From positions 124,001 through 188,000 of the IMG/VR virus record IMGVR_UViG_3300018890_000001: DNA of 64,000 nucleotides. One strand, written 5' to 3'. Shown here piece by piece: positions 24,007 through 34,700 of this stretch. Numbering within the stretch: position 1 is the first letter of the stretch; each line of letters opens with the position of its first letter. This stretch comes from a virus. The notes beneath the pieces were generated by a model, which was given only the letters and a program-made list of their open reading frames with translations, did not search any database and was not told where the DNA came from. The position numbers were made by a program, and so were the translations under genes.

Positions 24007-24065
24007 ATGTTAAATATATTTGATTTTCTGGTATAATAATAGAGTAAAGTTATAGAAACAAATTC

Positions 24066-24344
24066 ATGACAACTACAACTAAGAAAACCACCTTTCAATT
24101 GCTTGAAAGCTTGAATTGGTGTTCGCGGACTGAGTTCGCGATCACCGCGATCGTTTGGATAGTTAAGTACGGTATGTCGCTCAATGAGCCAGATATTCAG
24201 TCACAGAATTTTGTCTTAGTAATGTTCGGATGCTTCGCTTGGAGTGTTCCGTTTCTGATACTTCAAAGATGGGTCAAGAAAATTCCGAAAGGAATTGCAT
24301 GGCTCTGGATCAAATTGATTCAGAAACTTAAACTTGACACGTAA
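24066..24344 (+). CDS. Small membrane protein, 92 aa
   Basis: Two hydrophobic segments (AITAIVWIVKYGM about residues 25-37 and NFVLVMFGCFAWSVPFLIL about 48-66) followed by a basic amphipathic tail. No family is recognised; its size and topology would fit a holin-like or inner-membrane accessory protein, but nothing confirms that. TATAAT-N6-GTAAAG upstream is a near match to the common promoter. Confidence 0.68.
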   Translation: MTTTTKKTTFQLLESLNWCSRTEFAITAIVWIVKYGMSLNEPDIQSQNFVLVMFGCFAWSVPFLILQRWVKKIPKGIAWLWIKLIQKLKLDT

Positions 24345-24353
24345 ACAATTAAA

Positions 24354-24394
24354 CAAAAAGCCCCGCAGGGTATTAATCCTGCGGGGCTTCTTTG
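24354..24394. terminator. Intrinsic terminator
   Basis: AAAAAGCCCCGCAGG / CCTGCGGGGCTT hairpin between the stop at 24344 (+) and the end of the minus gene at 24430. Nearly identical to the one at 24833. Confidence 0.88.
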
Positions 24395-24429
24395 TGTTTT
24401 CAATCAATTACTCAGTATCTTACAAATAG

Positions 24430-24777
24430 TTAGCGGTTTACGTTTTCTTGCCAATTTTGCCAAAAGAGAAAACGACTTATATTGTCATTCCCACATAGCC
24501 AACAAGTTTCTTTAGATATATTTCTTGATGGAATTGAGAGAAGCCAACCGTCTTCTTCTAATTCGTTCAATACTGACTCTGTTGCGACGTGCGTATCCCC
24601 TATTTTCTTAGCAATCGTCAGCATTGTGCTGTCGTCATCTTCGATAAAAGCTTTTAAGACTTTTCGCTTTATCTCGCTAAGCTCTCCGAACCGGATACTG
24701 AGTAGTATTACTTCGCTGTGTTTGTCTAGATATTTATTTGTAAGTTCTTTATCTATGTGTTTTAGTTTTTTGTTCAT
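24430..24777 (-). CDS. Winged-helix-like protein with CxxC, 115 aa
   Basis: Residues about 33-80 (LSEIKRKVLKAFIEDDDSTMLTIAKKIGDTHVATESVLNELEEDGWLLSI) have the order of a winged helix: helix, helix, recognition helix, wing. A CWLCGN motif follows near residue 93, perhaps half of a zinc site. Probably a small transcription regulator. No dimer partner domain is seen. Confidence 0.7.
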   Translation of the reverse strand: MNKKLKHIDKELTNKYLDKHSEVILLSIRFGELSEIKRKVLKAFIEDDDSTMLTIAKKIGDTHVATESVLNELEEDGWLLSIPSRNISKETCWLCGNDNISRFLFWQNWQENVNR

Positions 24778-24832
24778 GTTTTTGGGTTGTACCGTCTGTT
24801 TCTATCTTAGTGGGTGATCAGAGTCTTTAGTA

Positions 24833-24874
24833 TAAAAAGCCCCGCAGGATTAATACCCTGCGGGGCTTTTTATT
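24833..24874 (-). terminator. Intrinsic terminator
   Basis: AAAAAGCCCCGCAGG / CCTGCGGGGCTTTTT hairpin just after the stop of the DGQHR gene on the minus strand. Confidence 0.9.
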
Positions 24875-26117
24875 ATTTAACTTTAGGTTTGGTAACGGGT
24901 AGTTCTAGTTTTTCGACTAAGTAGTCAAAAATGCGCTCATCTGCACCAGAAGTTATTACCTTCCCCTGCGTGTTCAGTACGCCAATGCCACCAACTTCAA
25001 GCCAATCAGCATTGGCTTTAGTCCAGTCTATTAATGAAAGTTTTTGCAAAATGGCAAGTTTACCTTCACCTAAAGGTTCTGTGGTCGGCATAAACACACT
25101 TTCCAACTTACCGATCGCCTTGACAGTAATTGCGTGTGTGGCGATCGTCTCCCGTCTGACTATGACAGGATCTTGTTCCCAGTCTTTCATGACTTGAGAA
25201 ATAGCGCGCCAATACTGACGAACTACTCGTTTTTGTTCGTCTATGGGGCTGTGCTTAATGTGTTTGCGAGAGAACTCGATCGCCTCCTGCAATGTTTTGT
25301 ACGGGAAAATCTTTTCGCTTTTCCCAGTTATTGATGGTTTGCCGTATTCAATGCAATCTTGAGAAAATACGGAAATGCGATCGTCGTGATCTTGAGCGAT
25401 AATGTGGGACACGAGGTGCGTCCCCGGATTGCGGTGATCCATCGATTTCGATAGACCTGTTGAAACCCGCGTTTGCTCTTCATTGATATCGCGAAACGCT
25501 TGTCTGCGGGCAATCACGCCGTCAATCTTGTAAAGTGTAGCCGTGATATATTCATCAGCTAGCGTCGGGTCTTCTCGCAAAGCGAGATTTAGACCAAGCA
25601 GGCGATGTTGTCCATCTAGAGGAAACAGTTTTGTTCCCTCGTGTAAGCAAAGTTCACCGTATCGTCCACCAACTTCAAAGAAGTCAAATCCGCCTTGAAT
25701 CACAATTGTGACTGCGGGAAGAATATGCGATGTCCTGTTTGCTAACAAGTAAACAGAGAGTTTTTTGACTTTCGGTCCTTTAACCTCACGTTGAATACGC
25801 TCCGGTTGCGGAACATTTTTTTCTGCAAATGTCAGTAGTTCTGAAAGATCACCAATTTTTAGCTGAACTGCATAAAATTCGCGGTCTGCCTGGATGCCTT
25901 TTAGTGCATCAAACTTTATCCAACATGGTTGGCTGGCGATCGGTTCGATCTGCTCTTCACCTATTATGGGTTTAGCAAATTCGACTGGTGTTTCCTCTTG
26001 AGAGGCATCTAACTGCTTTTGAGCTTCTGCTAGAGACTTCAACACGCCTGGTTTGGAGGAGGGCGAAGCTTTACTCGCGGGAGTCACCGATTTACTAGAA
26101 CTTTTTTTGATTGACAT
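24873..26117 (-). CDS. DGQHR-domain (DndB-like) protein, 414 aa
   Basis: Contains the signature FPLDGQHRLLGL (D168-R172) and the downstream pattern AFRDINEEQTRVSTGLSKSMD typical of DndB and related DGQHR proteins. The first 45 residues are serine/proline/lysine rich and probably disordered. DndB regulates phosphorothioate DNA modification operons in bacteria, and DGQHR relatives occur in other DNA-modification and defence loci. No dnd modification or restriction genes are present here, so this is an orphan. It might be a phage protein that interferes with host modification, or an unrelated ParB/Srx-like DNA-binding protein. Confidence 0.85.
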   Translation of the reverse strand: MSIKKSSSKSVTPASKASPSSKPGVLKSLAEAQKQLDASQEETPVEFAKPIIGEEQIEPIASQPCWIKFDALKGIQADREFYAVQLKIGDLSELLTFAEKNVPQPERIQREVKGPKVKKLSVYLLANRTSHILPAVTIVIQGGFDFFEVGGRYGELCLHEGTKLFPLDGQHRLLGLNLALREDPTLADEYITATLYKIDGVIARRQAFRDINEEQTRVSTGLSKSMDHRNPGTHLVSHIIAQDHDDRISVFSQDCIEYGKPSITGKSEKIFPYKTLQEAIEFSRKHIKHSPIDEQKRVVRQYWRAISQVMKDWEQDPVIVRRETIATHAITVKAIGKLESVFMPTTEPLGEGKLAILQKLSLIDWTKANADWLEVGGIGVLNTQGKVITSGADERIFDYLVEKLELPVTKPKVK

Positions 26118-26135
26118 AAATGGAACTTATTGATC

Positions 26136-26154
26136 GACTACATTTATATTTATA
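26136..26154 (-). promoter_or_regulatory. GTAGT-class promoter (7-base spacing)
   Basis: TATAAA-N7-GTAGTC before the ATG at 26117. Confidence 0.65.
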
Positions 26155-26177
26155 TTATTAGGTGGATATATTCAAGC

Positions 26178-26232
26178 AAAAAGAAACCCACCAAACCAAT
26201 TAATTTAATTGGTTTGGTGGGTTTCTTTTTAC
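26178..26232 (-). terminator. Very strong terminator
   Basis: A perfect stem of about 23 bp (AAACCCACCAAACCAATTAA and inverse) flanked by A- and T-runs, just downstream of the minus-strand gene ending at 26229. Confidence 0.9.
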
Positions 26233-26561
26233 CATTCGTCTCTAGTTATTTTTAGGATTGACGTGGTGTAGTTGTTGTTTTCAAACAGCCAAGACTCAAT
26301 CTTATCCCAAGCGTGACTCGGTGACTCACATAGAACAGGTAATTTTTGTCCGTCAGATAACTCGACTAGATGTACCGCCAGATCTTCAGTCCAGTAGTCC
26401 TCGTATTCGTCGTTATCTTCGACTTCTGTTTGTATAAACCAAGGGCTTTGTCTTTCTTGAGACATCAAATGTTCGACAATTGATACCGCTGTAGTGATTG
26501 CGTTACGTAGTGTAGCAGCAAAAGAAGCGATAGCTGTCAGTTGATTGATGAAGTAAATCAT
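26229..26561 (-). CDS. Unrecognised protein with hydrophobic N-terminus, 110 aa
   Basis: The ATG at 26561 is chosen: CAGGAG lies seven bases upstream and TATAAT about 70 bases upstream, while the longer frame to 26660 would cover that promoter. Residues 1-32 form an amphipathic or weak membrane helix (MIYFINQLTAIASFAATLRN). The rest is acidic with tryptophans (VEDNDEYEDYWTEDLAVHLVEL). No family is recognised. Confidence 0.65.
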   Translation of the reverse strand: MIYFINQLTAIASFAATLRNAITTAVSIVEHLMSQERQSPWFIQTEVEDNDEYEDYWTEDLAVHLVELSDGQKLPVLCESPSHAWDKIESWLFENNNYTTSILKITRDEW

Positions 26562-26669
26562 TTGCTTGACTCCTGGTTTTGTGTATTGAGAAGGTTCTCT
26601 TCTCTTGTATGTACTAATTATACTATGTATAAAGAATAAAAGCAATAGTTGCGTTCTCATAAGCTATAT

Positions 26670-26712
26670 AAAGCGGGCGATCGACCAACTTAATTCAATC
26701 ACCCGTTTGTTT
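26670..26712. terminator. HIP1-based imperfect terminator hairpin
   Basis: AAAGCGGGCGATCGA pairs with TCAATCACCCGTTT through G-T pairs. It lies upstream of the divergent promoters, so it may terminate in either direction or only insulate. Confidence 0.5.
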
Positions 26713-26770
26713 TACTTGTTTTGATAATATTGCTATCGTACAATTAAAATGTACATCAATAGGAGTTATC

Positions 26771-26994
26771 ATGACTAACTGGGAAACAGTGTCTGACGAA
26801 ATATTCTTGCAAGCACTAAGAAATCACTGTGTCAAAACTTGGGTAGCGTTCCTGATGCACCAGAAACAGAATCCGAAAAACATACGGTAATCAGTAATGG
26901 TAAAAACTTCTACGACACATATTCTGATTGGGTAGAAGAACTAGAAGAAGAAATTGCCAAATTGCAAAGCAATCCACTAAGGGTGATCGTTTAA
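26771..26994 (+). pseudogene. Small gene split by a -1 frameshift
   Basis: ATG at 26771 has a good ribosome site (TAGGAG). The starting frame (MTNWETVSDEIFLQALRNHC...) stops at 26890. A second frame, one base earlier, is open across the same place and continues to TAA 26994 with a plausible acidic protein (NLGSVPDAPETESEKH, then NFYDTYSDWVEELEEEIAKL). The join would lie near 26829-26840 (GTGTCAAAAC), giving about 73 residues. This is either a frameshift mutation, an error in the sequence, or programmed -1 slippage on AAAAC. Confidence 0.55.
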
Positions 26995-27031
26995 GTCGAT
27001 CGTCAGTAATTTTAATTAAGAAGAAAACAAA

Positions 27032-27271
27032 GTGAACCAACCTGAGAGCAAGCGTATGATTAGTTTAAAGCGCGCAGTCCACTTGGAAATTGGTAACGTA
27101 GTCGCGTTACCTGAAGGCACAGGCATTGTTGAAGCTGTTCGTCAAGAGCCACCTTTCTTTGGTAATGACAATGTTATTCGTGTAGGCTGGGCTGATGGCA
27201 TGGGGTCGGTACTGCGTAATTATTTTTTACTTTCTGAAGCAGTACAAGTCGTAAACGCGGGCGATATCTAG
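27032..27271 (+). CDS. Unrecognised small protein, 79 aa
   Basis: A GTG start with AAGAAG ten bases upstream, or an ATG eight codons later. The body (LEIGNVVALPEGTGIVEAVRQEPPFF...VIRVGWADGMGSVLRNYFLL) looks like a single small beta-barrel (SH3/KOW type). No family is recognised. It may be co-transcribed with the frameshifted gene just upstream. Confidence 0.6.
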   Translation: MNQPESKRMISLKRAVHLEIGNVVALPEGTGIVEAVRQEPPFFGNDNVIRVGWADGMGSVLRNYFLLSEAVQVVNAGDI

Positions 27272-27312
27272 GTAGGGTGTTGTGATCACTCATTTGAAAT
27301 AAACCTCACAAT

Positions 27313-27361
27313 AAAAAACAGACCTCTTTCAAGAGTTAACTTGAAAGAGGTCTGTTTTTTA
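27313..27361. terminator. Convergent intrinsic terminator
   Basis: AAAAAACAGACCTCTTTCAA / TTGAAAGAGGTCTGTTTTTT perfect stem between 27271 (+) and 27379 (-). Confidence 0.92.
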
Positions 27362-27378
27362 TTGGCAGGCGATCGCCC

Positions 27379-28221
27379 TTAGTCTGTGAAGTGAATTCTT
27401 GCTGGGCGTATCCGAGCTATGGCGACGGCATCTTCGTGAGGTATTGCACCGTCGAAATCCATCGCTTCAATTACGCGATCTTCCGCTCGTTCAATTACTC
27501 TCAAGACGTTTTCCGACAGATAATCGCGTGTTGGTGGGATATTACCAGGTTTGAGGTTGAAGTGCTTGCGGATATCGACAGCGGTGACACCCCAAAGCGC
27601 TTGGTAAATTTGGTTGGTGCACTGGGCATAGACTAGGGAGAAGTCTAGCGGGCGATCGGTTTCATTTGTTTCTAGCCAGCCTTTGATGGCATCGGTCAAT
27701 CCGCGTCGAACAACTTTCCCGGCAAGTCTTGCTTTGGTGCGTGCTTCGGCTTCCCCTGTTTTATACACTCGACCAAACTTGTCATCAATGATGATGTCGA
27801 GTGTCGTTGACACCAGAGCGGTTACGATTCGACTCGCTAGTTCATTGTCTTGCTTGTCATGGTAGCGGTAATACTTGGCTGCGCTAATAGTGTCCCAGAG
27901 GTTGACTTTAGACCAAGCATTTTTAGAGTTCTTGTATCTCCCAGGACGATCAAAAACGATGTATTCTTTTTCTGATTTTACCTCCGCACGTAGAGAGCTT
28001 TGCAACGTGGTGGAACTGCTTTCTAGTAAGTCTTTTAGCTCTTTGGGTAGTCGATTTTGCAACGTGGTTTAGCGGTGTAATCCGATACTTTCGGCAAGCT
28101 GTCCTCCCGATAGGTAATTGATGAATTTGCCCGTAGTTGAGGAGACTTCGTTTGCTGTGTATGCGTCGATCGTGATTTTACCAATCGTAATTTCTGTTTT
28201 GAAAACAGTTAAAATTTCCAT
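27379..28221 (-). pseudogene. Antirepressor-like gene interrupted by an in-frame TAA
   Basis: From ATG 28221 the frame reads MEILTVFKTEITIGKITIDA...LAESIGLHR, stops at TAA 28071-28069, then continues in the same frame (TTLQNRLPKELKDLLES...) to the normal stop at 27379. The downstream part alone would need a TTG start (28062). The beginning matches the usual N-terminus of phage antirepressor-like proteins and the C-terminal half (RRGLTDAIKGWLE...QIYQALWGVTAVDIRKHF...) matches the protein at 47675-48439 (RRELTDAIKSYID...QVVLVVFGRKAKKLAEDL). A single AAA-to-TAA change would restore about 280 residues. The stop falls in the helix-turn-helix region. Confidence 0.75.
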
Positions 28222-28749
28222 AGTTGATCTGTGATAGAGGTTGGCTCATGCACCAGAAGTTTGCGCTTCGTGGTGCTATTTATATTTTACTAGAATTTGA
28301 CGCTGTTTGAGTCTTGACGGGACGAGTGGTGAAACGCGCTAACTACAAGACTTTCAGTATACATACAACGATTTTAAGACGGGTGGTTGCGTCTGATTTT
28401 TGCAAAGTGGTGGAAGTCTTGTCGGAGAAGGCTCTAGCGATTAAACTTATTGTTTTTGCAAAATTGTTCGATCACCTGTTATTACAACGCATTATGTATA
28501 GTGGTGGATTCTTTTCGAGGCAAAGGTTTTGGAGTTTTAGATGGTGTTTTATGTATAGTGGTTAGATCTCCCATAAAAACCATCAGGACGTGTCGCAAAA
28601 CCCTTATCCGATCGCCCATCACACCCTTCAATCCCACCTACTAGATCGCCCAAAAGGTACAGATTTGGGCAAGCTGAGCGAGAATGAAGGGGACAACTAA
28701 ATTTTCGCCCCACCTTCACCCAGGCAGCGCCATTACCGGCGCTTTTTTT
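28222..28749. other. Gene-free upstream region of the tape measure gene
   Basis: About 530 bases with no convincing gene. It contains two copies of TTATGTATAGTGGT (28492-28505 and 28549-28562), each with a TATAGT -10-like hexamer, and one copy of TTTGCAAAGTGGTGGAA (about 28396-28412) related to two sites inside the neighbouring pseudogene. HIP1 variants are frequent near 28600. This is the most likely place for the tape measure promoter. Confidence 0.5.
28727..28749 (+). promoter_or_regulatory. Hairpin plus T-run ending at the tape measure ATG
   Basis: AGCGCC-ATTA-CCGGCGCTTTTTTT; the T-run is directly followed by ATG 28750. It looks like an intrinsic terminator placed in the leader. Confidence 0.7.
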
Positions 28750-31700
28750 ATGTCCGACCAGTACGGCTTAGAGTCGAATTTTAAATTTGCTGCCTCCAGC
28801 AACTCGTTTTCACAGATGGATCGCGTGATCGCGCTGTTGGAAGGAATAGAGAAAGCGACCAAAGACACTGCCCAGACGATCGCCAACACGAGTCTGGGGA
28901 AAGACTTGATGAAGTCGCTCAATGCTGATGGAGTGAAGCGGGAAGGGAAAGAGATCCAGGGTGCTGTCAAGCAGATCGGTAACGCGCTAAGTCCTTTGAA
29001 AGCTGAGTTCCGCGCTTTGCGCGCTGAGTCTCGGAATATTGACTTTGGCGACATGACCGACACACATCAGTTTAAGCAAGCCGCCAGTGAAGTCGATCGT
29101 TACATCAAAAAACTGAAAGAGCTAGAAAACCAGATTAGTGGGGATTCTCCGGGCGATCGAGAATTCAAAGCTGGACTGCAATCGCAGCAGCGAGCGGCTG
29201 GCAACAAAGTGCAAATGGCGAAAGCGAACCGAGATGCGGCGCTGGCGACCGAACGATTAAGTTTTTCGCAAGCAGTTCAAGGTGCTGGACAAGGAGTGAT
29301 AGATACTTTCTCCGATCCCTTAGCGGCAGCAATGGAATTGCAACAAAGCCTGGGTGGTGTCAAAAAATTAGCAGATGATTTGAGCGCGGCTGGAGCACAA
29401 ACTTTACAAAATCAAGTATTTAACTTATCGGCCAGACTTGGCATCGAAGATACTAAAGTTGCTTCCATTTTTGAAGACTTGGCTGGTTCTGGTAAAAAGT
29501 TTGGGGATGAGATGGGTGGTGTTGGCTCTCGAATTGCCGAAGTTGAACAGATCTTAAAAAACCAACAAGCACTTGATATTAGTGAAGGTGCAGCTACGCA
29601 GTTAGATGTGACGTTGGGTTCAATTTATAAAAATTTAGTATCTAAAGATCCGAATGCAATTGTTGAACTGAACGCTAGAGTCGCCTCTAGTGTTAACGAG
29701 CTTGCTGATAAATTAAGCGATGTAAGGATTTCGGCAGAAGATGTTATCCCAGTGATGAACGTCGTCATGAATACTGTCGGTGACGCAGCCAACTTCCCTA
29801 TTGATCAAATCGCAGCTTATTCTGCGGCGATCGCCTCGCTAGGAACAATTGAGCCGGAAGCAGCGGGTTCGTTCTTTAACCGTTTGAGCGCCAAGATGTC
29901 TGAGAATACTGCGGCATTCGCTGGTGCCTTAAACATAAGCTCTGAGGAGTTTGAACGCAAACTAAATACCGATAAGTTAGGTGTAGTTACTGATTTAGCA
30001 GAAGCATATAAAAATGTTCAAGGTGGGGAACTAAAACAAGGCTCTTTCTTTGCGTCAATCGGTATTGGTTCGGTGCAAGATCAAAAGTTATTACAAGGTT
30101 TATCTAACAATCTAGATACCTTGAGATCGGCTGCTGTCGTGTCCAAGGCTGGATTCATGGGTAAAGAAGTACATGAAACAATTGACGCTACTGGCAAAAA
30201 GGTAATGAGTTTAGGTGAAAATCTTAAACAATTATCGATAGACAAAGAAGTCGCGAATAGATTGCAGCAGGCTGATTTCCAATCTAAGCGATTTGAAACA
30301 TCTCTGAAAGCGCTTAAAGACACATTGGGATCTGCGGTGGTGTCTGTACTCACGCCGTTAATGTCTATAGCTTCAGATATTATTGGTGCTTTTATATCGC
30401 TAACACAGATTGCTCCTGGGCTAACAAAGGTTGTTGCTTCACTTACTTTTGGTGCTGGTGCATTAGCTGTAGCAATAGGTGGTGCTGGTGTTGCACTGTT
30501 TACTTTCCAACAAGCACAGGCTGTCGCCACAACGGCCGCGATCACGATGCAAAGTAGCTTAATACCGCTGACTGGATTTTTTCAAACTTCGATGAACGCA
30601 TTCAAGGGTACATTCCCTTGGACGAACGCATTTAAACAGTCAACCGTAGTTGCGGAAGAGTTTGGGGTTGCTGCCAATGGTGCGAAAGGATTAATTGCAG
30701 GAGAACTGCAAACAGCATTTATCGGATTGCGCGCTCAAGTAATGATGACCAGTCAAGCTGCACTAGGGATGGGCAGAGCATTTATGCTGTCACCACTTGG
30801 TATCGCTGTTGGCTCATTCTTGCTGCTCGACCAACTGCTGCAAAGAGCAAACCCTCAAGTGCGACTGCTCGGTACTTTGTTTAGCGTGTTCAGTTCCGTC
30901 GCTGGTTTTGCATTCGGAATTTTGGAAGGCTTCGTCGGTGCGTTTCTTAAACTGCTGAAAGTACCTGCCGGAGTTGCCGGAGGATTGCTTGCGTCACCGT
31001 TCACAGCGATCGCCCAAGCTTTAGAGTTTGCGATGGAAAGCTTCAAAAACTGGGAGCGCTCCGGGAAACACATAGGTGAAAGCATTTTCAATATTTTGGC
31101 GAATCCGTTTATCTTTGCTGCCAGTGCGACCGCTGGCGCGTGGGATAAAACAATCAGCTTTATTGCAGGATTGTTGAAGCCGTTGGCTGACCTCGCAGCT
31201 TACATCGGTCACTTTATCCAAGGTTCTTTGTCTGAGGCGTCACCCGGACCTTCTTTGATGACGCGCAAGAATTGGGCGTTTACCGCAGCTTCAATGGTCG
31301 GTAGTTTCCTGTTAATGCAAGTCTCGTCAATAGTTACAGGTACAGCAATCCGAAAAGCTATGGGTGCAGCAGCAGCTTGGGTTGTAACAAACTGGCAAAC
31401 AGCGGTTACAAACGTTAACAGTTTCTTCTCAGGATTGACGCTGCCCGACACACTCACCAACTTCGCTACCGAGATCGGTAACGCCTGGAACAATACTTTC
31501 GGGATGATGGCAAGTGGCTGGACTAATTTTGTCAATGTTTTCACATCCACAACGCCTGACTTTGGTGGTCTGGCATTCGCTGGTATGGCAGCGATGAAAC
31601 CATTACTTGCCTGGGGTTTGCCCGACATCGTTTCAGAGAATTTCGACAAAATAACCCAACCTCGATCGCCCGCAGTATCGCCCGCAACCGCACCGCAAAT

Positions 31701-34700
31701 ACAACAGCCCCCAACAGTAACGCAACCAGAACCTATACTTCAGATCTCAGAACAAGTTCAGGAAACGCAAACAATCTGGCAGCAGATGTGGACTAGGATT
31801 GGTGACTTGACTCAGCAAGGGATCGATCGAGTTCGTCGGGCGATCGAAACGAATCTCGGTGCCGGAGTGCTTGCTTTTGTCGATAAACTTGGGGTAATCG
31901 TCACTACCTTTGTTCAACATTACATCACGATTGCAGACGCTTTTAAGGGACAAGGCGGAAATAACTTTGCTGCACCTTTTGTTGGAGCCGCTTTAATTAT
32001 ATGGGAAACCGCTAAAGCTGCTGGTGCGCTTAGTAAAGAGTTTATGCACTTTGAAGAAGGCTTTCTTCACAAGGTGATTGATAACTTTAACCTTCTGGGA
32101 TTTACTGCATTAATGCTGTCATCAATGTTGATGAATTTAGTGACAGTACCTTTTGAATCTTTGAGAGCGTTACCAGGACTTCTTGGTCTAATTACTGGTG
32201 GAGTCTTGTCATTTTTTGGGCTAGGTAGTCAAAAGCTTTTAGAAGAAGGTGCGAGTAAATATGTTAGTTTCCTCAAGGTGTTCGATCGCCCAGGGATTGG
32301 AACGGCAATCGCTAAAGGCTTGCCAGGTATTGTGGCAATACTGATGGGAATGAACGTATTTGAGGATTTAACCCAGCAATGGACAGCAACTTTAATTGGA
32401 TGGTCTAATACCTTACCTCAGATAGTAGAGGGTGCCGTAGTCGGTCTTGAAAGCGTTTTCAATCTTGTCGAGCCGTTACTTCGCTCTGTTTACCCAGAAG
32501 GTATCAATATATTTCCAGCAGAAGAAGTGCGCGGTCAAATCTATGCAACTCTTGGCGAAGTAGGTGCTATTTTTGCAACTTTTTGGCAAAACATTGCAAC
32601 TTCGGCAGGTAAGGTCGGTGACGCTATTAAGCCAATCTTTGAGGCGATCGCCACAGTCAAACTAATGACCGTCCCGCAGTTATTCGCAAACTACATGGGT
32701 TTTGGCGATGCAGTACAACCAGTCACCAACTTCATTCACAGTCTACCGCTGTTGGGAATGCCGATTGCTGAACTTACGGTAATCGAAGCGGCGATCGGCG
32801 CTATTTTTGATTTGCTCAGGAGTCCTACGCTTAAAGGGTTTGTTGGGTTTTTGACTGGTCCGCTGTTTAATTCGCTAGTGGTGATCGGAAAAACTTTCTT
32901 CACGCTTGGCAGCACTATCGCTATTGCATTTTTGGGAATTCCTATTTTTATAGCCAAGAATGCCTTAGAGAAAGCAAGGATTGCTGGAGAGGCAACCAAA
33001 AAGGGATTGTTAGCTCCGCTAGTAAAAGGTGCTACGGTCGCAAAGCAAGCCGTAATAGATCAACTTAGACTTCTGCCTGGAATGATTTCTGGGTTGTTGC
33101 GGAAGATTCCAATCATAGGAACTTTCGTTGCAAGTGCTTTTGATATTGCGATGCGCGGAATTGGAAAAGTATTCGTACTTGCGCAAGAAGCGCTTCCCGG
33201 ATATTTAGATGCAATGCGTAGTCAGTTGGGTGTACTGAAAACTGCTTTCGTAGGCTTAGGAGTTGCGCTTCAGGCTGTTGGTATGAGTTTGGTGGGGGCC
33301 GCTAAATACATCATCAACGAAGCTTTGATACCTCTCGCTGAGGCGATCGGATTTTTGAATCCGTTCAAACTTATAGCGTTGTACGCCCAAACAAAAGGTT
33401 TGCAAGGCGTGACTAAAGGTGTTAACCCGATCGACTTGGCTGTAACCGGAATTGATGATGCGTTCGTTGCTATAAGCACAAAACTTGGTGCGTTTGGAAA
33501 ACTAGAAGGGGAAGCACTGAAAACAGCTCAGGGTGCTTTTAGACCGTTGAGTAATCTTTTGTCAGCCTCAGTGTCAACAACAGCCAAAAACATTGCCGAT
33601 CAAGCTAAGAATGTGGCAGGTGCGGTGGCTGGAGGCACAGGTGAAGCAATAGATAGAGCGTTCCCGATTCGAGTGTTGAGTGCGAAGTTGCTGGCGGTTC
33701 GCAAGACTTATTTAAGCACTAAAGCAGCGCTAGCCTACGACAAAGCTTATGTTATGGGATTTAACTTAGGTCCGGTAACAGAAGGCTTTGTTTTGATGCG
33801 GGCCGTATTTGTTCCGATGCTGCAAATAGTTGCTCGTGCAGCGTTTTCTTGGATGACCTATTACACGGTACTAGAAGCGATTACTCCTGCGTTGTTAAAT
33901 ACCGTTGATGCTTTTGCAAGAGCGCATACTGAATTGGGATTTTTCTCGAAAATCATACTTGGCACTACCTTCATCCTCCGAGTGCTGCGTTTTGCGGTAG
34001 TAGATACGACTAATGCAGTAATAAAATTTAGTACAACCTTCTTTAAGACATTTCAAGTCCTTGCACCCATCGTCGGAAAAACTGCTGGAATTATTGCTTA
34101 CGGAATCGGATTAATTATCAAAGGTGCAACTCTAGGTGTTCAAACTCTGATGACGGTCATGTTACTACCTGTGGTGGCTGTCAGTAAAGTCATGCAGGGA
34201 ATTCTGATTGCCGTTAAATATGTTACGCAGCAAATAGCAGCAGAAGTTGCTTCATTCGGACAACTGTTTGGAAACTTGTTATCAGCAATTACTAGAGGTG
34301 ATGTTGTTGGTAGTATAGTCGCACTTGGCCGCTTGATTCCTACACTTATTCAGTTCGGAATGGCGATCGGCTTTTTTAAACTGAGTCGTTTTGTGACTGC
34401 GGGGGTAATTTTTCTTGCTGGTGCGGCTGTGCGGACAGCTAAAGATGGTATTACATTATTTGTAACTTCTATTGTTCCTTATACGTTTAATCTTGCTAGA
34501 CGTGTGGGAATGGCGATTACGCACGGAATTGTCGTTGGAGCAAAGCAGGGTGCTTCTACTTTGTTTTTCATTTTTGCAGCGTTAGATCGTGCGATTACTA
34601 GAACTGGAAATTACGTTGCTAACGCCGTAGGTATTGTAGGTGAAAACTTAGCGCAAATGCGGGCTTGGGCGGCGGTTGGTTTAGCTACATTAGGTGCGAT

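Noticed and set aside
24873-26117. A DNA phosphorothioation (dnd) operon
   Set aside because: Only the DGQHR protein is present; no DndA, C, D, E or F homologue nearby.
28314-28644. Short + strand frames upstream of the tape measure gene
   Set aside because: No ribosome sites, odd composition and overlap with repeated promoter-like sequence; read as regulatory DNA.
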